Shown here piece after piece: positions 21,440-29,579 of a stretch of DNA of 45,594 bases. Below the pieces are notes generated by a model, which did not search any database, was not told the origin of the DNA, and saw nothing but the letters and a program-made list of their open reading frames with translations. The stretch lies in IMG/VR virus record IMGVR_UViG_3300043395_003010, positions 1 to 45,594 of that record, one strand, 5' to 3'. The position numbers were made by a program, and so were the translations under genes. This stretch comes from a virus. The number at the start of each line of letters is the position of its first letter. Position 1 is the stretch's first letter.

Positions 21440-24222
21440 AGCCGATCCTACGCTCTGTCATCGACTTCGACGGGAAGATCTCGCAGGATAACCTGATCCT
21501 GAACCTCCAGCGTCTAGTCTCCTCTAAGTACGAGTGGACGAGACCCGATGACCAAAGGGTCTACAACTTTACCCTCTCATTTTTCCAGCAGCGCATGGAG
21601 GTTCCCTCCGCGCAAACATTGAAGGACTACTTCGAGCGCACAAAGGATATCGAGGCGGTCGAGCGGGTCAAAGACTTAGAAAACGTCTCCTCCTACATCC
21701 GAACGAACTTCGATGAGCTACTCAAGAACGCTCTCGAAGAGCAGCATCGCATCAAGGCCGTGGCACTCCTCAAGGAGTCTCAGGAGATCATCACCAAGGG
21801 CCTAGAGATCGAGGGTGAGCGCAAGCATGGGGTCCGGGAGGGCCTCCAGCACTTCGCGTCTCGTGCAAATGACCTCATCACGAGTGAGTACAACGCTCGT
21901 ACGCGGGGAGACATCCGTGACGATGGTCAGGATGTTTGGAACGACTACGAGCAGGCTAAGGTCAATAAGGACAAGGTCTGGGGCAAGTTCACGGGCCTTA
22001 ACAACATCGACAAGTGTTGCCACGGCGCTAAGAAGGGTGAACTTTGGGTCCACGCCGCCTTCCCTGGAGAGCTGAAGACCTCTTTGGCGATGAACTGGTG
22101 CTACAACCTCGTCACCAGGTACAAGACGAACGTATTCTACGTCAGCTTGGAGATGCCGTACGCGCAGCTACGCCGCATCGCGTATGTGATCCACTCGGCC
22201 AGCGCAAAGTGGCCCCTCGCCGGTTACGACAAGCCCCTCGACTACAGGAAGGTTCGAGATGGAATGCTCGACCCGAAGGAGGAGGCTTTCTACAAGGATG
22301 TCGTTGCCGACTTCCACCGGAACCCGGACTACTGCTCATTCGAGGTCTGGAGCCCTGACCGTGAAGTGAACATAGATGACATCCGCCTGGAGGCGGAGTT
22401 GCTCCATAAGCGTATGGAGGTCGGGCTGATCGTGCTGGACCACGGGATGCTCATCGAAGCCCGGAAGAAGAAGCGCTCCAAGGACTACGTAGTCGAATTG
22501 AACTCGGTCATCCGGGATTCAAAGAAGCTCGCCCTGCACTTTAACCAAGGCGAAGGGATTCCGGTTTTGATGCTTTTCCAGATTAACCGTCAGGGGAAGA
22601 ACGAGGCGGATAAGAACGAGGGTCGCTACAAAATGAGCGCCCTGACGTACGCAAATGAGTGTTGCGCTGAAGGGACTCTGGTCAAGACCTTGCGCGGCCT
22701 ACGTCCCATCGAGGATGTGAAGCCTGGGGATCGCGTTTGGAGCCATACGGGTTGGAAGGATGTGCTTGCACGCTACGACAATGGTGTTCGAGAGGTCTAC
22801 GACCTCTGGACTAACAGGGGCCTTCGCATCCAAGTCACGGGCAACCATCGTGTTCGGGTGCTCAATGATGGCCGCGTCGAGTGGAAGCGCGTCGATGCCC
22901 TAACGCTGTCTGACCACCTGCTGTGTGACTTTGGGGCGCGTCCTTTTCCGACTACTGTGTCAGATCTGCCCCCTCTCGTGTTTGAGAAGCACGAGAAGCC
23001 GACTGGAAGGTACAAGACCCCCCTAACCGTGCCTGAGCGGATCACCCCCGATCTGGCCTATGTATTTGGGGCGCATATCGGAGATGGCACGTTTGAGCCC
23101 GGTATGGTGGGGTTCACGGGGAACTGTCGAGAATCGGCCGTGTTGGGTCGCCTAACCGCTGCCTTCACGAGCTGCTTCTCCCAAACGATTACGGTGTCGA
23201 AGGCCCCTTCTCGTCCCGGTAGCTTCGACATGCGGAAGTACAGCAAAGCGCTTCACAGGTGGTTCGATCAACTGCGCGTCAACCGGCAACCCGGGCTACC
23301 CCCATGCATTTTGGAAGCGCCTCGCGACTGTGTGAAGACGTTTCTTCGTGGCCTATGGGACACGGATGGTTCGATCAACAACCAGGGGATTCTAGCTATC
23401 GGTCTCAAAGGAACTCATGAGGCAACGCTTCGACAGACACAATTGTTGATGTCGGATCTCGGTATCGACACGACGCTTTCGTTTGGTCTTACGAAGCTGA
23501 GGGGTCAGGAGTTTGATCGTTGGGTCTTGCGCGTGCGATCACGTGAGGGGCGCACGCGCTTTGCCCGCCTGATCGGATTTACTGAACCCAAGAAGCAGGC
23601 CAAGCTCATGAGCTTTGTGGACTGCCACGCCACCTCTTGCAAAGCGGGAGACCGGACGGATTGGCCCGTAGGGTCTCTGTTTCGGTCGATCTTCGAGAGG
23701 TACGCGGGGCACGACTTCCCAAGAAAAGTTAGGAACGCTATCCATAAGCTGGCACGGCCAACGACGCTCGTGTCCGATGGAGCTGTCGCCGCACTGCTGA
23801 GGACGCTTCGGAACGAGCGGTCCGAGGAGCTTGACCTTCTACGCAGCCTCTTCACCTCTACCAAGCCCCAGCGCGTGGCTGTACTAGCTCGCTGGGGTAG
23901 CAGCCGCGTGTTTGACCTTGAGGTCACAGGCGATCATGAATACGCAACAGCGGGTTTTCTCTCGCACAACTGTGAAAAGTCAGCGGACATCATTACGACG
24001 ACGTACTTGAACGAGGAGCACCGTAGGCTCGGTACGACGCTCCTGTGCAACCTTAAGAACCGCGACAACCCGATCTTTGAGCCCTTCCAGGCTGAGGTCA
24101 ACTTCTCGTCGCGCCGGATCAGGAACCGCAACGAACTGAATACCATGGGGGGCCACGGTATGAGCACTGAAGAGCATCATGGCGTTTTCGATGCAATGGC
24201 AGGCATAATGAGTGGCGTGTGA
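21436..24222 (+). CDS. Replicative DnaB-type helicase with intein
   Basis: 928 residues from GTG 21436, 491 after splicing. RecA-fold helicase motifs: GELWVHAAFPGELKTSLAMN (motif H1, an unusual Walker A in which the usual Gly-Lys-Thr is Leu-Lys-Thr), NVFYVSLEMPYAQLRRIAYV (H1a), VGLIVLDHGMLIEA (H2) and IPVLMLFQINRQGKNEA (H3). After splicing it has YANECEKSADIITTTYL (H4 equivalent). An N-terminal helical domain precedes it. This is the ring helicase that unwinds DNA at the phage fork. Neighbours (loader-like, CHC2 protein, DNA polymerase) agree. The intein of 437 residues lies between H3 and the H4 core. Confidence 0.9.
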   Translation: MKPILRSVIDFDGKISQDNLILNLQRLVSSKYEWTRPDDQRVYNFTLSFFQQRMEVPSAQTLKDYFERTKDIEAVERVKDLENVSSYIRTNFDELLKNALEEQHRIKAVALLKESQEIITKGLEIEGERKHGVREGLQHFASRANDLITSEYNARTRGDIRDDGQDVWNDYEQAKVNKDKVWGKFTGLNNIDKCCHGAKKGELWVHAAFPGELKTSLAMNWCYNLVTRYKTNVFYVSLEMPYAQLRRIAYVIHSASAKWPLAGYDKPLDYRKVRDGMLDPKEEAFYKDVVADFHRNPDYCSFEVWSPDREVNIDDIRLEAELLHKRMEVGLIVLDHGMLIEARKKKRSKDYVVELNSVIRDSKKLALHFNQGEGIPVLMLFQINRQGKNEADKNEGRYKMSALTYANECCAEGTLVKTLRGLRPIEDVKPGDRVWSHTGWKDVLARYDNGVREVYDLWTNRGLRIQVTGNHRVRVLNDGRVEWKRVDALTLSDHLLCDFGARPFPTTVSDLPPLVFEKHEKPTGRYKTPLTVPERITPDLAYVFGAHIGDGTFEPGMVGFTGNCRESAVLGRLTAAFTSCFSQTITVSKAPSRPGSFDMRKYSKALHRWFDQLRVNRQPGLPPCILEAPRDCVKTFLRGLWDTDGSINNQGILAIGLKGTHEATLRQTQLLMSDLGIDTTLSFGLTKLRGQEFDRWVLRVRSREGRTRFARLIGFTEPKKQAKLMSFVDCHATSCKAGDRTDWPVGSLFRSIFERYAGHDFPRKVRNAIHKLARPTTLVSDGAVAALLRTLRNERSEELDLLRSLFTSTKPQRVAVLARWGSSRVFDLEVTGDHEYATAGFLSHNCEKSADIITTTYLNEEHRRLGTTLLCNLKNRDNPIFEPFQAEVNFSSRRIRNRNELNTMGGHGMSTEEHHGVFDAMAGIMSGV
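22660..23970 (+). mobile_element. Intein with LAGLIDADG endonuclease in DnaB-type helicase
   Basis: Residues 409-845: Cys1 in CCAEGTLVKTLRGLRPIED, block B VTGNHRVRVL, and C-terminal FDLEVTGDHEYATAGFLSHN followed by Cys+1. Endonuclease helices are VFGAHIGDGTFE and FLRGLWDTDGSI. The N-extein ends YANE and the C-extein begins CEKSAD. Splicing residues all appear present. Confidence 0.92.
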
Positions 24223-24225
24223 CCC

Positions 24226-24858
24226 ATGGCCAGAGACTTCCAAGTAGAGGCTCGAAGAGAGGCGTTTCGCGAAGAAGCCGTCAAGCAATGGGTGCAAGAA
24301 CGCATCAAGACCCTGCATGACAAGGTGACGGCGCATGACGTCCTCCGACGGTTTGGCGTAAAGTTACAGTACACGGCGGATCGAGCAGAACAGATCTCCT
24401 GTCCTTTCCATGGTGTCGATAATAGGCCCTCGGCGCGTGTGTACCCGGAGAGCGTCGAGGGCCCCTCTCATGTGTGGTGTTGGGTCTGCCGCGAACGGTG
24501 GGATTGCATCGGTCTATGGAAACGCCACACGGGATTCGAGGGGCGTTTCACAGCCCTTCTCCGTGACATCGAACGAGCGTTTGGGATCACACCGCCTGAA
24601 ACCCCAGAGGGTATAGGGAACTACGAGCATGATGAGGATGCTGAAGAGGTAGCGGCTCTCTTCGATGTTTGCGAGAAGCGGCTCATGTCGGCCAAGGGAG
24701 CCTTTGACATGAAGGGGTTCTTGACCCTCGGACTCCTACTTGATCGGGTGCGGCACGACTTTAACAAAAAGCTTTTGCCCGCAACGGACGCAAAGATCTC
24801 TCTGCGAAAGATACTAGACAAGATTGGTGAGAAGGTGCGCTCGTGTCCCGACGAGTAG
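24226..24858 (+). CDS. Primase-type CHC2 zinc-finger protein
   Basis: 210 residues. Residues about 40-110 form a DnaG-type zinc-binding domain: VTAHDVLRRFGVKL, ISCPFHGVDNRPSARVYPES, then HVWCWVCRERWDCIGL (CPFH plus CxxC). The remaining 100 residues are helical, and no TOPRIM or other primase catalytic domain is present. It may recognise priming sites for a separate catalytic protein or act as a regulator of the adjacent helicase. It follows the helicase by three bases and overlaps the next gene. Confidence 0.8.
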   Translation: MARDFQVEARREAFREEAVKQWVQERIKTLHDKVTAHDVLRRFGVKLQYTADRAEQISCPFHGVDNRPSARVYPESVEGPSHVWCWVCRERWDCIGLWKRHTGFEGRFTALLRDIERAFGITPPETPEGIGNYEHDEDAEEVAALFDVCEKRLMSAKGAFDMKGFLTLGLLLDRVRHDFNKKLLPATDAKISLRKILDKIGEKVRSCPDE

Positions 24859-25277
24859 ACGTGCCCACGAGAGAGATCGGCGTCCTTCCTCTCTATCTGA
24901 TCTATAACGTGCAAGGCGTGTGGGAGAGCCGATGGAGGCCCTTGCAGGGTCATCCTGTCACTGAGCCTTTCACGGTCGTCCAGAAAGAACTCATCGAGCA
25001 CGCGCTACTCGGTTTGACCTCGCCACTCGTGAAGGCACTCGGGCTCTTCCCAGCAGGATGCTTGCGTAAGTTGCCGCTTGAAGCGCGTGAGTGCGCCGTG
25101 CGACGTAGGTGCCCCTTTTTTAATAAGGCGGCCTGTACGCCTCTCACGTCGAAGATAATGCCCTGGTGCTACGAACCAGAAGGTATTGAAGCTGATTTGA
25201 AGCCGCTCGTGTCCGAAGTCATTGGGCTATGGCGCAGCGGTGTATATGTCACCCTCGTTTGCGAGGAGGCGTCATGA
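24843..25277 (+). CDS. Cysteine-rich protein of replication cluster
   Basis: 144 residues from GTG 24843, with GAGAAGG upstream; a later GTG 24861 is possible. It carries ECAVRRRCPFFNKAACTP followed by IMPWCYEPEG, a four-cysteine set (C-x5-C-x7-C then C about ten later) that could bind zinc or an iron-sulfur cluster. The rest is helical. Located between the CHC2 protein and DNA polymerase with overlaps to both (ATGA with the polymerase), so very likely part of replication. No family recognised. Confidence 0.6.
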   Translation: MSRRVDVPTREIGVLPLYLIYNVQGVWESRWRPLQGHPVTEPFTVVQKELIEHALLGLTSPLVKALGLFPAGCLRKLPLEARECAVRRRCPFFNKAACTPLTSKIMPWCYEPEGIEADLKPLVSEVIGLWRSGVYVTLVCEEAS

Positions 25278-28264
25278 ACGAAGACACTGAGATCCCGGAT
25301 GACTTCTTCGATAACATGGGCAAGATTGGGGACAAGCCCGTGGAGGTGGTCACGCAGGATAGCGGCGATACCCCAGAATCTTTAGTGGCAGCCCCACCCA
25401 TTCCAGCGAAGCCTTCCCGGGATACGGCCCTCCCCTTCGATGATGACGACCCTAATGCAGCCGACAGCTTCTTTGCAGAGGTCCGGGTTGAGCGTGAGAT
25501 CAAGGCGGATGTAAAGCCTTGGATGAAGCACCACGAGTTTATCGTGGTAAAGACGATCCCTGAATTGGAAGCCATCCTTGAGGAGGCTTTCAAAACGAAG
25601 CGCTGTGCACTGGACCTGGAAACCCAGGGACTAGACAGCCGGATCGAATACGACGAAGAAGGTCGCCCGAAGACGAAGCACCAGATCGTCGGGTACTGTC
25701 TATCCCCCGGGGACGGAAAGAAGGGCTATTATGTCCCGGTCAGACATCGCCCACGTGACGGGGGGCCTGGAGATAACCTCCCTCTAGAAGAGGTCGACGC
25801 GCTCATCACGAAGCTATGCCGAGCGTCACAGCCTACGCCAGAGGACGGTGAGGTGGATCCTCTAGGGTTCGTTCGCATGAAGACGCCACCGAGCGTCATC
25901 TTGTATTTCTGGAACGCTAAGTTCGATCAAGAGTTCTTGTACCCCGTGACGGGAATCGACTTCTGGCATCCTGAGTCCTTCGAGGACGGTCTTCTCGCTG
26001 CGTTCGTCCTTTACACGGACGATGAACTTGGTTTGAAGGCCAAGGCAGAGTCCCTTTTGAAGGACCCGGAGGGGAATCCCTATGAGATGATCAAGTTCAA
26101 GGACTTGTTCGTCAAGGGCCGGGCTTTGCAGTTCGACCAGCTATCGCCTGAAGAAGCGCGTTATTACGCCTGTTCAGACGCGATATGCACGAACCTACTC
26201 TGTCAGCTCGATACGATCATCCCTGCGGTGCGGAAGCGAATTAACCTGACCGCGACGTACCGGATCGAGAAGCAGGTCATCCAGGTCACGCGCGTTATGG
26301 AGCGTAACCGGGTCAAAGTAGATCGTGAGCGCCTACGCAACCTTCTCAATAAGCATTTTGAGAGGAGGGAGGCGGTACGTGCTCAGATCGTCGAACTAGC
26401 CGAGAAGCGTGGTTTCAAGGGCTTCGAGCCTGGCTCGTCGAAGCAGCTATCCGACTTCCTCTTCGGGGAGAAGGGCCTCGATATCAAGCTCACGAAAGAG
26501 CACCCGGATTTCCCTGGGGGTAAGCCTCAGATCCTTCAGGCGTCGAAGCAGTACAAGACTGATGCTTCAACGATTGAGCAGCTCGTCAACGAGATGGGCA
26601 GGGATAACGCCCCTGCGGTTCTTAACCAGATGATCGAGTGGCGCGAGCACGACAAGATCATTGGCACTTATCTAGAGAAGCTCGTCAATAACCCAGACAA
26701 GAATGACGAGTTACGGTTCAACTTCAAGGAAACTGGCGCCGCCACGGGTCGTTTCAGCGCGCCGCAGGGAGATTCGACACAGGGATACTCGGGAGTCCCC
26801 GTCCACGGGATTCCTGGGGATTCTGACATGCGTCAAGCGTTTATCGCGCGCGAAGGCTACACGATGGTCAAGTCCGACTACGCGGGCCAGGAGCTTCGCA
26901 TCGCGGCGAACGTTTCCGGGGAGCCCGTGTGGATCGATGAGTTCCTTCGCCCGGGCGGTGGAGATCTCCACACCATCACGGCACGTGCGTTCTTTAGCAC
27001 GGAAAAGCCCACCCCAGAGCAGCGGAAGATGGCGAAGATCGCCAACTTCGCCCTTGTCTATGGCGGTGGACCCGCGGCCATTATGCGAGCCACGGGATGC
27101 GACCGCACAGAAGCTACGCGAAGGAAGCAAGCCTTCGATAAAGCCCTACCTGTCTTTGCGGCTTGGGTCAAGGGGCAGCACAAGAAGGTCAAGGAGGATC
27201 GTGGGATCACGAATCCCTTTGGTCGTTGGATTGCTATCCCGGACGCGGCTGCCAAGGCCGGTGATGTCGTACACGGAAAGCTACTCCTCGAAGAGGATGC
27301 GAAGAAGATCCGGGCTGCCTGCGAACGTCACTCGACGAACTACCCTATCCAGTCTAGCGGCGCCGACATTATGAAGATCGCCCTCGTCAAGCTCCACAAG
27401 GAGTTTCACGTGCGCGGTTGGCTCCGCAACGGTGGGGATGACTCGATTCGTATGCTCCTCACGGTCCATGACGAAATCGTATTCGAGATCCGTCACGATC
27501 GTATGGAAGAGGCGATCCCCCTCATCATTGAGGGCATGGCCTACCCAGGAAAGGTGCCGCGCCTGCCCTTTTCTCCCCCTTGGCGCATCCCTCTTATCGT
27601 CGAGCCTCTCATTGGTGATTCGTGGGGCGGTAAGTATAACTGGGAAATGATGACGCTCGGTAAGGAAGGCGTTATCGCGGACATGAAGCTCAAGGAGCAT
27701 GAGATCCCATATCACATCGAAATGAATGGGCGTGTGTACCACAAGATCCCGCCGTGGCTCGAAGGTCACGTCAAGCCTGGATGGGAGCGCCCCCACGAGG
27801 AAAGCCCTAAGAAGAGCCTTCTCCGCACGGTCGGCGGCCTCCCGTCTCGCCCTCCGGGAGGGTCCAACGGTTCCGTGAGGTCCTCAAACGGTGGGGATTC
27901 TGGAGGGCTCAATGGGGTTTCTGTGCGGGCAGCGATCCCCCCTCCGCCTTTGAAGCCCTCCTTCTCGTCAGCGACAGCGCCCGCGGCCTCACATCTTTCT
28001 GGGAACAAGGTTGTTCGATTCATGATCGAGAAGCTCAGCAATGCCACGGTGAGGACAGTCTATCAGCTTGTGGCGAAGTGCCACGAGTTCAATGGGCCCG
28101 TGCTGGTTCTCACCCACGCCACTTCTCAGGAGACGTTGATCGATGCGTCCTTGGGGATCCGCGTGGATCCCGTAAAGTTTGCGGATTCCCTCAAAGAATA
28201 CACCTTGTCAGACGGGCGGTACGACACGGGGCCTTATCAGAAAGCTATTGGTGCAAATGGATAA
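25274..28264 (+). CDS. Family A DNA polymerase with 3'-5' exonuclease
   Basis: 996 residues from ATG 25274, with GAGGAGG upstream and overlap with the previous stop. A disordered acidic N-terminus of about 95 residues precedes an exonuclease domain (CALDLETQGLDS near residue 110, FWNAKFDQEFL, YYACSDAICTNL). The polymerase domain has motif A SDYAGQELRIAA near residue 534 (family DYSQIELR), motif B RKMAKIANFALVYGGG near 586 and motif C LLTVHDEIVFEI near 732. NYPIQSSGADIMK is also conserved. Beyond the palm, about 180 extra residues form a Pro/Ser/Gly linker and a terminal domain (KLSNATVRTVYQLVAKCHE). This is the phage replicative polymerase. Confidence 0.93.
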   Translation: MNEDTEIPDDFFDNMGKIGDKPVEVVTQDSGDTPESLVAAPPIPAKPSRDTALPFDDDDPNAADSFFAEVRVEREIKADVKPWMKHHEFIVVKTIPELEAILEEAFKTKRCALDLETQGLDSRIEYDEEGRPKTKHQIVGYCLSPGDGKKGYYVPVRHRPRDGGPGDNLPLEEVDALITKLCRASQPTPEDGEVDPLGFVRMKTPPSVILYFWNAKFDQEFLYPVTGIDFWHPESFEDGLLAAFVLYTDDELGLKAKAESLLKDPEGNPYEMIKFKDLFVKGRALQFDQLSPEEARYYACSDAICTNLLCQLDTIIPAVRKRINLTATYRIEKQVIQVTRVMERNRVKVDRERLRNLLNKHFERREAVRAQIVELAEKRGFKGFEPGSSKQLSDFLFGEKGLDIKLTKEHPDFPGGKPQILQASKQYKTDASTIEQLVNEMGRDNAPAVLNQMIEWREHDKIIGTYLEKLVNNPDKNDELRFNFKETGAATGRFSAPQGDSTQGYSGVPVHGIPGDSDMRQAFIAREGYTMVKSDYAGQELRIAANVSGEPVWIDEFLRPGGGDLHTITARAFFSTEKPTPEQRKMAKIANFALVYGGGPAAIMRATGCDRTEATRRKQAFDKALPVFAAWVKGQHKKVKEDRGITNPFGRWIAIPDAAAKAGDVVHGKLLLEEDAKKIRAACERHSTNYPIQSSGADIMKIALVKLHKEFHVRGWLRNGGDDSIRMLLTVHDEIVFEIRHDRMEEAIPLIIEGMAYPGKVPRLPFSPPWRIPLIVEPLIGDSWGGKYNWEMMTLGKEGVIADMKLKEHEIPYHIEMNGRVYHKIPPWLEGHVKPGWERPHEESPKKSLLRTVGGLPSRPPGGSNGSVRSSNGGDSGGLNGVSVRAAIPPPPLKPSFSSATAPAASHLSGNKVVRFMIEKLSNATVRTVYQLVAKCHEFNGPVLVLTHATSQETLIDASLGIRVDPVKFADSLKEYTLSDGRYDTGPYQKAIGANG

Positions 28265-28970
28265 TCGGCGCGATCTGTACGGAGAATGCAATCTCGATGG
28301 GGCGCCTCTTGATGCGTTCGTGGAGGGGTGCTGCAAGAAGTGCATGAACCCCGACTGTTCTCGTAGCCGGTGGGGCACAAGTCGTTTTGAGCGGCGTGTC
28401 ACTTCATGGGAGGACCGTCTCTTCCTGAAGGTCCCTCGTATGGCCCCTGGAGACCCGCGGTACCCGGCACTCACCGCCCAAGGGTTCATGACGATTGATG
28501 TATCAGCCGTGCCTACAGTCGGTGCAGGATGGGACGACCCAAGGGACCTGGCCGTCGCAGCTCCGGCGCCTACCCCTCCGCCCCCTCCTGTAGAAGCCGC
28601 TCCCGTACCGCCTGGGCGGCCTCCTGGCTTCCCCATGCAGCGAAATGAGTCGGAGGCTGCTCCTACGCCGGAGGCTGCTCCTACGCCGGAGGCTGCTCCT
28701 ACGCCGGAGGTAGGGGTCACGAAACCGCAAGTGGTGAATGCTCTGCCTGTTGAGGTGGCCTCTCCCAGCCCGTCACCCCCGGCAGGGGCGGCGCCCATGG
28801 TGAACACCCCGTTCCAAGGAGGTCGTATGTTGCAGGGGGCTCCCACATCTTCTTCCCAGGGAGGGCAGGGGGATCGCTGGAGTGTCCCTTCACCCCAGGT
28901 CCAAAGCCCCGTCCCGAGCGGGATTAAGGTGGTTCCGCGGGGGGCAAAAATTCGTCTAGGGGGGGAGTAA
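28257..28970 (+). CDS. Cysteine-rich, proline-rich phage protein
   Basis: 237 residues from ATG 28257, overlapping the polymerase stop; longer frames lie inside the polymerase gene. The N-terminal 70 residues hold YGECNLDG, then CCKKCMNPDCSRSRWG, then RRVTSWEDRLFLKVPRM and DPRYPALTAQGF. This is a Cys-rich zinc-like motif followed by a conserved helical stretch that I recall from other phage hypothetical proteins. The rest is Pro/Ala/Ser-rich and probably disordered, with three EAAPTP units. It may bind DNA or polymerase, given its position after the polymerase gene. Function not known. Confidence 0.6.
   Translation: MDNRRDLYGECNLDGAPLDAFVEGCCKKCMNPDCSRSRWGTSRFERRVTSWEDRLFLKVPRMAPGDPRYPALTAQGFMTIDVSAVPTVGAGWDDPRDLAVAAPAPTPPPPPVEAAPVPPGRPPGFPMQRNESEAAPTPEAAPTPEAAPTPEVGVTKPQVVNALPVEVASPSPSPPAGAAPMVNTPFQGGRMLQGAPTSSSQGGQGDRWSVPSPQVQSPVPSGIKVVPRGAKIRLGGE
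28653..28706 (+). repeat. Three 18-bp tandem repeats (EAAPTP units)
   Basis: Three identical in-frame copies of an 18-base unit encode EAAPTP in the disordered part of the protein at 28257-28970. Confidence 0.9.
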
Positions 28971-28973
28971 GCT

Positions 28974-28990
28974 GTTCCGGTGTAAGGAAC
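28974..28990 (+). promoter_or_regulatory. Leader hairpin with GGTGTAA loop (H2)
   Basis: GTTCC (28974-28978) and GGAAC (28986-28990) pair around GGTGTAA; adding CT and GG outside gives seven pairs, including one wobble. It lies 15 bases before ATG 29006, with AAGGAG between. It heads the DUF2997/DUF1257/AAA operon. Confidence 0.55.
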
Positions 28991-29005
28991 GGTCAAGGAG
29001 TGCCT

Positions 29006-29179
29006 ATGATCGTCAAAGCTACCATTAAGCCCAATGGAGAGGTCCTCACCGAGGTGATCGACCGTCAACAAGACCTGTGCAGCAAGGTCTATCAGGTCAC
29101 CAACGCTCTCGGCCGTCAGTTATCCGATGAGGACACGGGCCCCGAGTGCGACACCGTTCGAGAAGTCACCAGCGAGTAA
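29006..29179 (+). CDS. DUF2997-like small protein
   Basis: 57 residues from ATG 29006 with AAGGAG upstream. VKATIKPNGEVLTEVID, then CSKVYQVTNALGRQL, fits the DUF2997 pattern (strand, PxGE, then a Cys near an alpha helix with ALG). The protein family has no known function but in bacteria and phages its gene sits with DUF1257 and AAA genes, exactly as here. The next gene starts nine bases after its stop. Confidence 0.65.
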   Translation: MIVKATIKPNGEVLTEVIDRQQDLCSKVYQVTNALGRQLSDEDTGPECDTVREVTSE

Positions 29180-29188
29180 GGAGCCGTT

Positions 29189-29512
29189 ATGAGTAAGAGG
29201 GTCACTACACTAACCGAGATTAAGGACAGGGCCATTGCAGAGAAGGCTCTCCGGGACGCAGGCGTCGCATTTCGATCTGACGCCCATATGATTCACATCA
29301 ACTCCGGTGACCTCTCCGGGGTGAGCATCAATCTCTCGACCGGAGACGTTACTGGGGACGAGGATTATCACTCTAAGTCTAAGATGGGGAAGCTCCGCCA
29401 GCTCTACTCGGAGGCCAAGCTCCGCATCGAGATCGTTAAGCAAGGGGGCAGCGTTCAGTCCATGAAGGCGTTGGCGAACGGCGACGTGGAGCTTCTGTAC
29501 CAGATCGGTTGA
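29189..29512 (+). CDS. DUF1257-like protein (Ycf35-type)
   Basis: 107 residues from ATG 29189 with AAGGAG upstream. The pattern of TTLTEIKDRAIAEKALRDAG, then strands VSINLSTGDVTGDEDYHS, then a helix LRQLYSEAKLRIEIVKQGG ending VELLYQIG, resembles DUF1257/Ycf35 proteins. These are small proteins associated with Ycf46-type AAA ATPases. Function is unknown; a partner or substrate adaptor role is inferred from genomic association. A 14-bp hairpin separates it from the ATPase gene. Confidence 0.65.
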   Translation: MSKRVTTLTEIKDRAIAEKALRDAGVAFRSDAHMIHINSGDLSGVSINLSTGDVTGDEDYHSKSKMGKLRQLYSEAKLRIEIVKQGGSVQSMKALANGDVELLYQIG

Positions 29513-29520
29513 GACCCTAA

Positions 29521-29556
29521 GACGAGATAACCCCTTGCCCTCGGGGTTATCTCGTC
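29521..29556 (+). terminator. 14-bp hairpin between DUF1257-like gene and AAA gene
   Basis: GACGAGATAACCCC and GGGGTTATCTCGTC form a perfect 14-bp stem with an eight-base loop, beginning six bases past the DUF1257-like stop. It is followed by CTCTATACTT, not a run of T, so it may be an attenuator or an RNA-stability element that sets the ratio of the small proteins to the ATPase. Confidence 0.7.
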
Positions 29557-29579
29557 CTCTATACTTAGATGAGGATTGG

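Noticed and set aside
28208-29071. 287-residue - strand frame
   Set aside because: Antisense of the Pro-rich gene at 28257 and the DUF2997-like gene, low complexity, no start context.
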